From: FEN-1073 sp963780865
Lineage (GTDB): Bacteria > Chloroflexota > Anaerolineae > Anaerolineales > RBG-16-64-43
Length of the DNA: 64,000 nucleotides
Reading direction: 5' to 3'
NCBI GenBank assembly: GCA_963780865.1
Contig: CAWADT010000022.1
Span: 62,001 to 126,000, forward strand
Shown: positions 1 through 8,655 of the stretch, piece after piece
Layout: every line of letters begins with the position of its first letter
Position numbering within the stretch: the stretch's first letter is position 1
Program-made: the position numbers and the translations under genes
The notes under the pieces: generated by a model
What the model was told of the DNA's origin: nothing
What the model saw: the letters and a program-made list of their open reading frames with translations, nothing else
Database searches by the model: none

Positions 1-1
1 G

Positions 2-184
2 TATTTGACCCATTGGGCTTGGAGCAATATGTTCCTGGATGGGATCTATGTCCTCATGCTGCTTTTATCGATCGGTTTATTGATTGTGAACATACCTATC
101 GCCCTAATCAATTCGAACACCCACCTCATGAAGACGCAACTCTTGATACGGGAAATCATCATGGAGTACCGGGCGAAGGAATAA
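2..184 (+). CDS. C-terminal end of a membrane protein (5' truncated)
   Basis: The frame is open from the window edge and ends with TAA at 182-184, giving about 60 residues. It contains one clear hydrophobic segment (FLDGIYVLMLLLSIGLLIVN, roughly residues 11-30) followed by a charged, presumably cytoplasmic tail ending IMEYRAKE. A competing frame over the same bases is longer but polar and Cys/His-rich with no family resemblance, so this membrane frame is preferred. The family is not recognisable from this fragment. Confidence 0.5.
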   Translation, partial: YLTHWAWSNMFLDGIYVLMLLLSIGLLIVNIPIALINSNTHLMKTQLLIREIIMEYRAKE

Positions 185-392
185 AATTCCTTAAAAAGCA
201 AAACGCAAAACGCGGATGCCGGCGAGAGATTGGTTCACCATCCCTTTTGGGCCCGAACCTTTTTCCTCTGCCTAAGAAGGAGAGGACGAGATTGCCTTGG
301 GTGCACACAAAGCCGGTGAATTTACCCCATGGCTCTTCGGCTTCTCTGATAGAATCCATACGGCTTTCCGATCGGTAGAAAGGAGAAATTCG

Positions 393-1373
393 ATGAAACG
401 CACATTGGGACGTTCCGGAATTGAAATCAGCGCACTCGGCATGGGATGCTGGGCGATCGGCGGTCCCTTCTGGTCCGGTGAGACGCCGCAAGGCTGGGGG
501 AAAGTGGACGATGAAGAATCCATTCGCGCCATCCGCGCTGCGCTGGATTTGGGGATAACGTTCTTCGATACAGCCAATGTCTACGGGGCCGGGCATAGCG
601 AACGGGTCCTGGCGCGAGCGATTGCCGGCCGCCGGGCACAGGTGGTCATCGCCACCAAGTTCAACGCCGTTTTCGACGAAACTACCCGCCAGGTGACGGG
701 ATCGGATTCCTCGCCGGAAGGGATTCGACGGGCGTGCGAAGAATCCCTGCGCCGCCTGGACACCGACTACATCGACCTGTATCAGTTCCACGATAACGGC
801 TTCCCCGCCGCGCGGGCGGCGCCGGTGCGCGAGACGCTCGAAGCGCTCGCGGGGGAGGGAAAAATCCGAGCCTACGGATGGAGCACCGATTTTCCCGATC
901 GGGCGGAGGTGTTCGCCCAGGGACCGAAGTGCGCCGCCGTTCAATTGCAGCTCAACGTGCTCGACGACAACCCGCCCATGATCGCGCTGTGCGAGCGGTA
1001 CAATCTGGCGGCGCTCAACCGCGGGCCGCTGGCGATGGGGGTGCTCACCGGCAAATATAAGGCCGACACCAAGGTCTCGGCCGACGATGTACGCGGCGAA
1101 AAAAGCCCCGAATGGATGAAATATTTCTCCGGCGGGAAGCCCAACCCGGAATGGCTGGGCAAGCGCGATGCCGTGCGCCAGATCCTGGAGAGCCACGGGC
1201 GAACGGTGGCGCAGGGCGCCCTCGCCTGGCTATGGGCGCGCAGCCCGCAAACCATCCCCATCCCCGGCTTCCGCACGGCGGCTCACGTGAAGGAAAACGC
1301 AGGCGCGATGTCCTTCGGCCCGTTGCGGCCGGAACAGATGAAGGAGATCGAAAAAATACTGGGTCGATCGTAA
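393..1373 (+). CDS. Aldo/keto reductase
   Basis: A 326-residue NAD(P)H-dependent oxidoreductase of the aldo/keto reductase (TIM-barrel) superfamily, expected to reduce aldehydes or ketones in the cytoplasm. The catalytic tetrad is visible: Asp59 and Tyr64 in FDTANVYG, Lys89 in VVIATKF and His133 in DLYQFHDN. The C-terminal cofactor-binding part (IPIPGFR, then an acidic helix near the end) is also typical. The start at 393 follows AAAGGAGAA at a normal distance; the open frame extends to 297, but that extra N-terminus is not family-like and lacks a ribosome site. The natural substrate cannot be told from sequence. Confidence 0.93.
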   Translation: MKRTLGRSGIEISALGMGCWAIGGPFWSGETPQGWGKVDDEESIRAIRAALDLGITFFDTANVYGAGHSERVLARAIAGRRAQVVIATKFNAVFDETTRQVTGSDSSPEGIRRACEESLRRLDTDYIDLYQFHDNGFPAARAAPVRETLEALAGEGKIRAYGWSTDFPDRAEVFAQGPKCAAVQLQLNVLDDNPPMIALCERYNLAALNRGPLAMGVLTGKYKADTKVSADDVRGEKSPEWMKYFSGGKPNPEWLGKRDAVRQILESHGRTVAQGALAWLWARSPQTIPIPGFRTAAHVKENAGAMSFGPLRPEQMKEIEKILGRS

Positions 1374-1478
1374 GGCCAATTCTTTGGTATGGTCGATAAT
1401 ATTTCACCTCGGCAGGGATTCGATCCGGCGCCAAGGGGTGATAGTATATAACCAGTTTAGCCGGGTTAGGAGGTTGCT

Positions 1479-2577
1479 ATGCCTGCCATTAATCGAAGGG
1501 AATTTCTGCAAATCATGGCGGCCGGAATCGGCGGTGCCGTCTCCGGCTCGGTGCTTACCGGCTGCTCCTCCCCCCGGCCCGCCGAGCCCACCCAAACTCC
1601 CGTTCCTCCCACGCCGGCTCCAACTTCCGCCGCCACGGCGACGATCTCCTCGGGCCTCAAATCCCTGCGCCGGCCGGAGATCATCAAAATGTTTCCGGCG
1701 TCCAAGAGCGGCATAGTCTACGCTCACCACACCGGAGCGTGGTCGGGCGATGCGCTAAACGCGGGGGCGTTGCGCCAAATGCTGGACGCGTCCCTGACCC
1801 GGTTGACCGGGCTCACCGACGCCGCAGAATCCTGGCGGGCGCTGTTCGACCCCGGCGAGCGCATTGCGATCAAAGTAAACGTCTTCGGCAACAGTTTGAT
1901 CTGGACGCATTACCCGCTGGTGCAGGCGGTCACCGCCGGTCTGATTGGAGCGGGCATTCCCGCCGAACAGATCCTGATTTACGACCAACTCACGACCGAA
2001 TTTGAAACCGCCAAATACGCCGTCAACCCGGACGGGCCGGGGGTCCGTTGCCGCGGAACCGACGGGAGCTTTACGAACACCTTCCCGGCCGGAGATCCCT
2101 CGGTCCGCTTGAGCGACCTGCTGCTGCAATCGGACGCGCTGATCAACATGCCGGTCCTCAAATCCCACATGATCGCCGGGATGTCTTTCGCGCTCAAGAA
2201 CCACTTCGGCAGCACCGACAATCCGAGCGCTTTGCATCAGGTGGGCCAGGGGATCCCCCAACTGAATGCGCTCCCGGTCATCAAGGATCGTACCCGCCTT
2301 GTGATCGGCGATTTGCTTGAGGCCAATCTTAAATGTACCGAACTCGTGGCCCTATTGGAAGGCCGACTACCGGGGAGACGCGATCCTGATGACCTACGAT
2401 CCGCTCGCCGCCGACGCGTTTGGTTTCACGATCCTCGATAAACTTGTCACTGACAGCGGTGGAAATATGGACGCGCAGAGGTATATGGCTCGACCCTGGC
2501 TCGAAGCGGCCGGCTCGGCCGGTATCGGCGCGGGCAGCGCGGAGAATTACGAGGTAACCGAAATCAAATTGCCTTAA
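1479..2577 (+). pseudogene. Tat-exported DUF362 family protein, frameshifted
   Basis: The N-terminus carries a twin-arginine-type signal (NRREFLQIMAAGIGG) and a lipobox-like LTGCSS, followed by a Thr/Pro-rich linker, so the product would be exported and probably lipid-anchored. The body resembles DUF362 proteins (a region often linked to iron-sulfur or metal handling), with the conserved LPVLKSH-like stretch NMPVLKSHMIAGMSFALKN. The reading frame shifts near 2330-2350: GDLLEANLK in the first frame is continued by NSWPYWKADYRGDAILM and TYDPLAADAFG in the next frame, which ends at 2577. The two parts together have normal family length. The start has a strong AGGAGGT site at 1469-1475. This is either a recent frameshift mutation or a sequencing indel. 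Confidence 0.8.
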
Positions 2578-2810
2578 AGGGGGAAGAAAAATATGACGCC
2601 GCTCGGGAATTGGTTGCCGAAAGGAAATGCAACCGTCTCGAGAGATTCCCCCAGCCTCAAATTTCGCTAGGATCCGGCAGACCCCATCGGCCTTGTTGGG
2701 AGTGAGGCGACCGGAAAACCACAAGGCTCGAACTCCTTCCGGATCCTGCGTCTCTGATACAATCGCCCCGTGGACGGCCCAAACTGCTCGGTTGATTGTG
2801 AGGCGCTTGG

Positions 2811-3482
2811 ATGACGATGTCCGCATCCGGCGCCGCTCCGTCTGGGCAGCGATCGGCCATTCCGGCGGCGCTGGGGGGATTGTTGGGGCTGGTGTTGAAA
2901 TACTTCGCCTATAATTTTCTGACGGCCGCCGTGCTGCTTGTCTTTAGCGCGCTGGCGTTCGCGTATATAAATTTCTTCGGCCCCCGGGTTGCCTTTGCGA
3001 GCTATTTGGCTTTTCTATTTCCGATGGATTCCAGGGGAACGACGACGGTTAGCGCAAGCGACATCCTGCGGGCGTACTCGTTCCTGAGCCTGAGCTTCAT
3101 GCTATTGTCGATGACGGGCCGTGCGGTGCGGCGGGGTTTGCGCAGGGGGGGCCTCCCGGCGCCCCAGGCCGAAGGAGGGGAGAACTCCGGCCCAGCCGGG
3201 ATCCAATTTCCCCGGGTATCGTTTCACGCCGGAGCGCGGCAAATCCTCTTTGGATGTTTTGCAATCACCCTCTGCTTCCTGCCGGCGTTTTTCGCCATTC
3301 CTTTCGCCAGGATGGCCGAAGGCTCCAACCGCACCGCGTTGGTTGCCGTGTTTGGATTTTTCTATCTTCTGGCCATAGTAGCCACCGGAGTGTACACGGG
3401 GATCGAGGTCGTTGCGGATTTAATTCTCGATTGGGCGCGCGTGAATTTCCCCTGCCCGGCGGAGCAGGATCTGCCGGTGTGA
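2811..3482 (+). CDS. Four-TM membrane protein, unknown function
   Basis: A 223-residue integral membrane protein. Hydrophobic segments lie around residues 30-55 (FLTAAVLLVFSALAFAYI), 85-105, 155-175 (LFGCFAITLCFLPAFFAIPF) and 185-210, with a basic, Gly-rich cytoplasmic-type loop (RAVRRGLRRGG) in the middle. I do not recognise a family. The ATG at 2811 has only weak ribosome-site character (GAGGCG); the ATG at 2817 is an equally possible start. A TACAAT-like -10 box lies near 2758. The gene stands alone between the broken DUF362 gene and a methyltransferase. Confidence 0.7.
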   Translation: MTMSASGAAPSGQRSAIPAALGGLLGLVLKYFAYNFLTAAVLLVFSALAFAYINFFGPRVAFASYLAFLFPMDSRGTTTVSASDILRAYSFLSLSFMLLSMTGRAVRRGLRRGGLPAPQAEGGENSGPAGIQFPRVSFHAGARQILFGCFAITLCFLPAFFAIPFARMAEGSNRTALVAVFGFFYLLAIVATGVYTGIEVVADLILDWARVNFPCPAEQDLPV

Positions 3483-3528
3483 GCATTCGATCGGCCGGTG
3501 GTGCCATTTTTCCATCGCCGGGCTCAGA

Positions 3529-4350
3529 ATGGATGATCCGATGAAACACACCGAGGTGAAACGCTACTGGGACGGAAATGCGGACGCTTGGACCAAGCTA
3601 TCGCGGGCCGGATACGACACCTACCGCGACCATCTCAACACGCCGGCATTCCTCGCCATGCTGCCGGAGGTCCGCGGGCTGGCGGGACTTGAAATCGGTT
3701 GCGGCGAAGGCGGCAATACGCGGCTTCTGGCCGGGCGCGGCGCCCGCATGACGGCGCTGGATATCTCGGAAATATTCATCCGTCACGCCGGCCGTTCGCC
3801 GACTACGGGCCCGTCGAAAGTGGATTACATGGCGGCGAGCGCTGTGGAACTTCCCTTTGCCAATTCGGCCTTCGATTTTGCGACCGGCTTCATGAGCTTC
3901 ATGGACATTCCGGAAACGGAACGCGTTCTGGCCGAGGCGTATCGCGTTCTTAAGCCCGGTGCCTTCCTTCAATTCTCGATCACCCATCCGTGCTTCGACA
4001 ATAAGCGAAACCTTCGGGATGAAACCGGTCATATCTATGCCGTCGAGGTTAGCGATTACTTCCGGAATCGGAACGGGGAGGTGGCCGAATGGATTTTCAG
4101 CGCCGCACCTCTGGAGGCGAGGGAAGGCATACCGAATTTCAAGATCCCGGTTTTCACGCGGACCATCAGCCAGTGGCTGAATTTATTGATCGGAAGGGGG
4201 TTTGTCCTGGAGCAGGTGGACGAGCCGCATCCCAGCGACCAAACGGTCCGCGAGCATCCGAATTTGCAGGATGCCCAGGTGGCGGCTTACTTCTTGATCA
4301 TTCGCGCGCGGAAGCCAAAGACCGGCGCCGTCGGCCGTTCCGTTTTATAA
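3529..4350 (+). CDS. Class I SAM-dependent methyltransferase
   Basis: A 273-residue cytoplasmic methyltransferase with a Rossmann-like core. Motif I is LEIGCGEGGNTRLLAGRGA, followed by the acidic end of strand 2 (TALDIS), motif II/post-I (AVELPFANSAFDFATGFMS, the usual layout of ubiquinone/menaquinone-like type 11 methyltransferases) and motif III VLKPGAFLQFSITHPC. The C-terminal third is a substrate-capping region that gives no hint of the acceptor. A second in-frame ATG at 3541 (MKHTEV) could be the true start. It is not visibly coupled to its neighbours; another type 11-like methyltransferase follows 570 bp downstream. Confidence 0.88.
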   Translation: MDDPMKHTEVKRYWDGNADAWTKLSRAGYDTYRDHLNTPAFLAMLPEVRGLAGLEIGCGEGGNTRLLAGRGARMTALDISEIFIRHAGRSPTTGPSKVDYMAASAVELPFANSAFDFATGFMSFMDIPETERVLAEAYRVLKPGAFLQFSITHPCFDNKRNLRDETGHIYAVEVSDYFRNRNGEVAEWIFSAAPLEAREGIPNFKIPVFTRTISQWLNLLIGRGFVLEQVDEPHPSDQTVREHPNLQDAQVAAYFLIIRARKPKTGAVGRSVL

Positions 4351-4407
4351 TTTATATTCGAATACTTCACGGGCCGTCTGAAGCAAGCGGAGCATCAAAT
4401 AGGAAAA

Positions 4408-4899
4408 ATGCAGAACCATACCGTTACGGCAAGTCCATTGGCATCTCTTGTTCTTGTCGAACAAGAAGGTAAATATCTTTTAATCAAGGAATCCAAAGAA
4501 GAGTGCAGGAACAAATGGTTTTTGCCCGGCGGCAGGGCGGAGCCGGACGAGTCAATTGTCGATGCCGCGGTGCGGGAATCCAAAGAAGAATTGGGGATGG
4601 AGGTCGAGCTGACCGGTCTGTTGTTTCTCGACCAGCTGGTCGATCCGGATCCAACCAGGCGTGGAAATAGAATCCGGTTCGTCTTCCTGGGAAAGCCGAT
4701 CGGCGGCGAGCTCAAGCGATCCGAGGACGAGCATTCGATTTGCGCAAGCTGGTTTTCCGAAGCCGAAGCCGGCCGGCTCGAAATGCGGAGCTCCTTCGTT
4801 CTGGAAATTATAAAAATTTGCCGGGAAAGACCGGCGATCCTGCCGATCTCAATGGTTCACATCCTTACCCGGGAGGAGCTGCACCGCGAACGGCCATAA
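4408..4899 (+). CDS. Nudix hydrolase
   Basis: A 163-residue protein of the Nudix superfamily, which cleaves nucleoside diphosphates linked to another group, usually with Mg2+. The signature Gx5Ex7REx2EExG is complete at residues 42-63, with the catalytic RE..EE in VRESKEELG. The flanks (a beta strand VLVEQEGKYLLIK before and VELTGLLFLDQLV after) match the family. The start follows AGGAAAA. It lies between two methyltransferases; substrate unknown, with mutagenic or damaged nucleotides a common role in this family. Confidence 0.9.
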   Translation: MQNHTVTASPLASLVLVEQEGKYLLIKESKEECRNKWFLPGGRAEPDESIVDAAVRESKEELGMEVELTGLLFLDQLVDPDPTRRGNRIRFVFLGKPIGGELKRSEDEHSICASWFSEAEAGRLEMRSSFVLEIIKICRERPAILPISMVHILTREELHRERP

Positions 4900-5027
4900 G
4901 CTTTTACCCTCGCGCATAATCATTGGATGCTCGCGCGAAGGATTTTTGGACAATGGGTTTGTGTGGTTCACGAACCAGTCGTTTTTCCGGCCGCATGAAC
5001 CCGGACCGGATTGCGGAGGCTGCCCGC

Positions 5028-5834
5028 ATGCCGAAGGGTACCGATTTATCGGATAAGGGATTTGTAACCACTCAGTACCGCAATGCGGGGAACCTAAATG
5101 CCCGCATGGAGCTGCACCGGCGTTTCAGCACCAACCCGTACGGCTGGCTTCGCTGGGTATTCGATCAATTTCAATTTTTGCCGCAATGCCGCATTCTGGA
5201 AATAGGATGTGGAACGGGCGATCTGTGGCGGGAGAATCTCGACCGCCTCCCCGAGGGGTGGAATATCAGCCTGTCGGATTCTTCCGCTGGAATGATGGAT
5301 CAAGCCTTTCGGAATCTCTCCGAGTTTTCCCATCCCTTCCAATTCATGATGCTCGACGCGCAAGACCTGCCGTTCGAGAGGGAAAGTTTCGACGCCGTAA
5401 TCGCCGACCACATGCTGTATCATGTGCCGGATCGGAAGAGGACGCTTGGCCAAATCAAACGCATCCTGAAAGCCGGCGGGCGTTTTTTTGCCTCGACCAA
5501 CGGGCAGGGGAACCTGCGCGAGCTGGCGGAGTTAATCTCAAAGTTTGACTCGGATCTTTCTGCCGGGGAATGGCAATCGACGGATACGTTCCTATTGGAA
5601 AACGGAGCCGCCCAGCTCTCGCCATGGTTTTCGCAGGTTACCCTCCGCCGCTACCAGGATTCTCTTCTGGTCACGGAAAGTGCGCCAATGGTGGATTATC
5701 TTTTATCCGGGCGTTTGGAAACGGCGATTGAAAACCGAACGAAATTCGCGGAGTTCGTAGAGCGGGAATTGCGGAGCGCCGGCGGAGGATTACCGGTTAC
5801 CAAGGATTCCGGACTTTTTATCGCCGTACGATGA
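5028..5834 (+). CDS. Class I SAM-dependent methyltransferase
   Basis: A 268-residue methyltransferase with motif I ILEIGCGTGDLWREN, a DSSAGMMDQA stretch after strand 2, MLDAQDLPFERESFDAVIAD as motif II, and ILKAGGRFFASTNG as motif III. The opening (MPKGTDLSDKGFVTTQYRNA, then STNPYGW) looks like the start of a small family of bacterial type 11 methyltransferases. I place the start at the ATG at 5028 because GGAGG lies eight bases before it; the frame is open back to a TTG at 4923 and has another ATG at 4995. The acceptor substrate is unknown. Confidence 0.87.
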   Translation: MPKGTDLSDKGFVTTQYRNAGNLNARMELHRRFSTNPYGWLRWVFDQFQFLPQCRILEIGCGTGDLWRENLDRLPEGWNISLSDSSAGMMDQAFRNLSEFSHPFQFMMLDAQDLPFERESFDAVIADHMLYHVPDRKRTLGQIKRILKAGGRFFASTNGQGNLRELAELISKFDSDLSAGEWQSTDTFLLENGAAQLSPWFSQVTLRRYQDSLLVTESAPMVDYLLSGRLETAIENRTKFAEFVERELRSAGGGLPVTKDSGLFIAVR

Positions 5835-5908
5835 GCAGGCCAGCCACGGGATTAGCTCATTGGCTGTAAAATGTGGACGGATAACCAGCTGGAAGGGAGA
5901 GGATAACT

Positions 5909-6670
5909 ATGGTCCGTTCAGGAACAACTCACAAGTTCGGTTGGATCCCCGATCGGCCCGATCACCGCGACTTCCGATACGCCGCGCCGGGTCCACTGCT
6001 CAAGGCGCTTCCCCGCAAGGTGGATCTTCGGAAACTGTGTCCCGCGGTCTACGATCAGGGACAACTGGGGAGTTGCACGGCCAACGCCATCGCCGCGGGA
6101 ATCGAGTTTGACCGGCTCAAACAGACCCTGCAGGATTTCACGCCGTCGCGGCTCTTCATTTATTACAACGAGCGCGCGATGGAGGGCACGGTGGAGTCCG
6201 ACGCCGGCGCGGCGATCCGCGACGGGATAAAAAGCGTCTCCCAGCAGGGCGATTGCCCGGAACCCGAGTGGCCCTACGTCATCGAAAAATTTTCCGAGAA
6301 ACCGCCGCAAACTTGCTACCGGGACGCGTTAAAATATAAAGCGGTTTCTTACCAGCGGATCGACCACAATTTAAACCAAATGATGGGCTGCGCCGCGGAA
6401 GGGTATCCGTTTGTGTTCGGGATTTCGGTGTACGCCAACTTTCCGATGCGAACTCACAGCGGAGATATCCCCATGCCCGGCAACGCCGACAACACCAACG
6501 AAGGGCATGCCATGCTGGCGGTGGGTTACGACAACTCCGCGCGGCGGTTTATTGTGCGCAATTCCTGGGGCACAGGATGGGGGAAACGCGGGTACGGCTC
6601 CATTCCGTATGAGTACCTGCTCAACCCCGAGCTCTCGGCCGATTTCTGGACCATCCGGATCGTGAAATAA
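5909..6670 (+). CDS. Papain-like (C1A) cysteine peptidase
   Basis: A 253-residue C1 family protease. The oxyanion Gln50 and nucleophile Cys56 sit in DQGQLGSCTANA, the catalytic His200 in NEGHAMLAVGYD, and the Asn218 in RNSWGTGWGKRGYG. There is no signal peptide and no classical propeptide; the short N-terminal segment GWIPDRPDHRDFRY is typical of the bacterial group of these enzymes. That suggests an intracellular enzyme, or export by a route not visible here. The start has a GGAAGGGAGAGG site. The gene appears monocistronic, followed by a repeat-rich spacer. Confidence 0.93.
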   Translation: MVRSGTTHKFGWIPDRPDHRDFRYAAPGPLLKALPRKVDLRKLCPAVYDQGQLGSCTANAIAAGIEFDRLKQTLQDFTPSRLFIYYNERAMEGTVESDAGAAIRDGIKSVSQQGDCPEPEWPYVIEKFSEKPPQTCYRDALKYKAVSYQRIDHNLNQMMGCAAEGYPFVFGISVYANFPMRTHSGDIPMPGNADNTNEGHAMLAVGYDNSARRFIVRNSWGTGWGKRGYGSIPYEYLLNPELSADFWTIRIVK

Positions 6671-6679
6671 AATCATCCG

Positions 6680-6930
6680 CGAGGGGATTCGTCCGCGCGG
6701 GGATAAATCCCCGCGCTGGTATACTATGCCCCTCCGGGGCAATAAGCATCCGAAGGAATCAGCCTGCCTTCGGCGGGCTTCGTATCAATGCGCCGCCATT
6801 TATGACGGCGCGATAGATCAAGGTACTGCGGATCGTTGCGAGGTCGTTGCGCGCGCGGGGATCCATCCCCGCGCTTCGATACGATACCCCCCGATAAGAA
6901 CACTCGGAGGCGGGCTCCTTCAGGGCAAAA
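6680..6930. repeat. Mosaic of palindromic intergenic modules
   Basis: The spacer is made of short inverted repeats: GCGCGGGGATAAATCCCCGCG near 6695-6715, GCCCCTCCGGGGC near 6730, CGCCGCCATTTATGACGGCG near 6790, and GCGCGGGGATCCATCCCCGCGC near 6855. Its last part (GATACCCCCCGATAAGAACACTCG, around 6893) is the reverse complement of sequence at about 27508-27533, and the GCCCC..GGGGCAATAA module recurs inverted near 27355. I see no gene here. Confidence 0.7.
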
Positions 6931-6966
6931 AACTCGCAAGCGGATTTGAAATTGGTATCGGACATT

Positions 6967-7518
6967 ATGATTAAATTCATTTTATTTGCGTTGGTCTCCG
7001 CCTGCCTCATGTACGTATCCCGCGCCTCGCTTCGCGCGCCGGGTTCGCACGGATTCCCGCGGTTCTTCGCCTGGGAAACCATTCTCGTTTTGTTTCTCTG
7101 GAACCTGGAATCCTGGGTCAGGAATCCCCTGGCCTGGTATCAGCTTATCTCCTGGTTTTTATTGATTGCCTGTTGCGTCCCGCTGATCCTTGGAGTTCGG
7201 TCCCTGATGGTTCAGGGAAAGCCGTCCGAAAAAAGGGAGACGGAACCCCAATTGCTGGGTTTTGAAAAGACGACCGCTTTGGTCACCACCGGGATCTACC
7301 GCACCATCCGCCACCCGCTCTACAGTTCACTTCTGTTTCTGGCGTGGGGAATCTTCTTTAAAATTCCGTCCCTTCCCGGAGCGGCGCTCGCGCTGCTCGC
7401 AACGGCCTTCCTCATCGCCACGGCGCGGGCCGATGAAGCCGAGTGCATCCAATTCTTCGGCCCGGGGTATGAGGAGTATCGGAAGCACACGAAAATGTTC
7501 GTGCCGTTTCTCTTCTGA
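6967..7518 (+). CDS. Isoprenylcysteine/phospholipid methyltransferase-like membrane protein
   Basis: A 183-residue multi-pass membrane protein (about four to five hydrophobic segments) with the hallmark of the ICMT/PEMT-like methyltransferases in its second half: TGIYRTIRHPLYSSLLFLA, then DEAECIQFFGPGYEEYRKH near the C-terminus, where the conserved E..YxxY residues bind SAM. Such proteins methylate small or lipid-linked substrates at the membrane. The ATG at 6967 is chosen; a TTG at 6946 is in frame. No strong ribosome site is seen, so the start is uncertain. It precedes another small membrane protein by 23 bp and may be cotranscribed with it. Confidence 0.82.
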   Translation: MIKFILFALVSACLMYVSRASLRAPGSHGFPRFFAWETILVLFLWNLESWVRNPLAWYQLISWFLLIACCVPLILGVRSLMVQGKPSEKRETEPQLLGFEKTTALVTTGIYRTIRHPLYSSLLFLAWGIFFKIPSLPGAALALLATAFLIATARADEAECIQFFGPGYEEYRKHTKMFVPFLF

Positions 7519-7541
7519 TCGAATAGTGACCGGAGGCCATC

Positions 7542-7922
7542 ATGAAGCTGCGCCGCCTTTTTGCGATAAATTTCTTTGTCGCCGTATTCTTCGGTTTGGC
7601 TTGCTCCATTTTTCCTCATTGGATCTTCCAGCTTTTCGGAGCCGCCTACGATCCCGCCGCGGTCTGGTCCGCCCGGCTGGTGGGAGGATCGATCTTGGGG
7701 TTTGCCGCTCTGATGGGATTTGGGATCCGAACTGCCTCGGGGGAAGCCCGCCGGGCGATCGCGCTGGCCCTCCTGCTGCAGGACGGGATCGGATTCATCG
7801 CCTCGATGGAAATCCAGCTTTCCGGGAATGTTAACGCGTTCGGATGGGCTAACCCAATTCTGTACGGGCTCTTGGCTCTGGCCTACGCCTTTTTTGTCTT
7901 CGTTCGTCCACGGGATGGTTAA
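7542..7922 (+). CDS. Small four-TM membrane protein
   Basis: A 126-residue integral membrane protein with hydrophobic segments near residues 8-28, 45-65, 72-90 and 100-120, and short loops. The layout (an N-terminal helix starting KLRRLFAINFFVAVFFG, then AARLVGGSILGFAALMGFG-like) resembles small uncharacterised DoxX/DUF4345-like proteins, but I cannot assign a family firmly. GGAGG lies ten bases before the ATG. It follows the ICMT-like gene closely. Confidence 0.72.
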   Translation: MKLRRLFAINFFVAVFFGLACSIFPHWIFQLFGAAYDPAAVWSARLVGGSILGFAALMGFGIRTASGEARRAIALALLLQDGIGFIASMEIQLSGNVNAFGWANPILYGLLALAYAFFVFVRPRDG

Positions 7923-8025
7923 TCGGCGCACTCCGTTCCGCAAGATACCCTACCGTTATTGTCCCAATTAAATTCCTCGCAAAAATCTTCTTTTTCCTTC
8001 GATCCACCTATAGACCACCGGGGTC

Positions 8026-8069
8026 TTGACAGCCTCCGCATAATATAGTACTCTGTAATATAGAGTACT
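8026..8069 (+). promoter_or_regulatory. Promoter with palindromic operator of the regulator/ABC operon
   Basis: A consensus -35 TTGACA (8026-8031) is followed at 17 bp by TACTCT (8049-8054), which keeps the key T1, A2 and T6 of a -10 box. The -10 is embedded in a perfect inverted repeat AGTACTCT (8047-8054) - GTAATAT - AGAGTACT (8062-8069), just before the ribosome site of the gene at 8084. An operator overlapping the -10 implies repression, most simply by the winged-helix protein encoded two genes on (8656-8970). Confidence 0.75.
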
Positions 8070-8083
8070 CTATTGGAGGATCC

Positions 8084-8653
8084 ATGGAGATTAAACCATC
8101 CGAAGCCGAATCGGCGCTGGCTTCCATCCGCGAAACCGAGGAGCAAATGCGCAAGGCGCTCAACGCCTCGGGGGGCGGGTATCAGCTGTTCATCTGGGGC
8201 GTAATCATCCTGATCGGATACACGCTCAACCAATTTGCAGACCGTCTCCCGATGGTGGCGATCGCGGGAACTTGGATTGTGATGAGCGTCCTCGGAAACA
8301 TCGTTTCCGTGATGATGAGCATCCGGATGGCCAGGAAATTTCATAGTCCGTTGGGAGCGCGGATCGGCGCCATGCTGCCGATCTTTATTCTGTTCGGCGC
8401 CATAGGAGCTTTTTTTGTCCATCCGGCCGGCCCGCGGGAGATCAACCTGCTGATTTACTTGTTGGTGATGCTTTGGATGGCCATGATGGGCTTGTGGGTG
8501 AAACTTTCCATGTTGTGGATCTCGCTGATCTTCACCGGCCTGATGCTCTTCGGCTACGCGGTCCTGCCGGAGTACTTCTTCCTGTGGCTGGCGATCGTTG
8601 GCGGCGGAGCGATGATCGGCAGCGGCTTGTTCCTCATCAGCGGGAGGGGCTGA
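8084..8653 (+). CDS. Six-TM membrane protein of a regulator/ABC operon
   Basis: A 189-residue protein with a soluble, charged N-terminal helix (residues 1-28) followed by about six hydrophobic segments arranged in pairs: around 34-52, 60-80, 98-116, 124-142, 144-160 and 164-185. I recognise no enzyme motif. It is the first gene behind the operator-promoter and stops three bases before the start of the winged-helix regulator, so it is cotranscribed and probably works with the downstream transporter. The GGAGGA site at 8075-8080 supports the start. Confidence 0.78.
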   Translation: MEIKPSEAESALASIRETEEQMRKALNASGGGYQLFIWGVIILIGYTLNQFADRLPMVAIAGTWIVMSVLGNIVSVMMSIRMARKFHSPLGARIGAMLPIFILFGAIGAFFVHPAGPREINLLIYLLVMLWMAMMGLWVKLSMLWISLIFTGLMLFGYAVLPEYFFLWLAIVGGGAMIGSGLFLISGRG

Positions 8654-8655
8654 CC

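Noticed and set aside
2670..2750. Inverted AGGATCCGG/CCGGATCCT pair as a regulatory site
   Set aside because: The two 9-bp arms are about 60 bases apart with nothing else linking them to a promoter, so chance is the simplest explanation.
4923..5027. Longer N-terminus of the second methyltransferase from a TTG start
   Set aside because: The extra residues have no family similarity, and the ATG at 5028 has a GGAGG site at the right distance.
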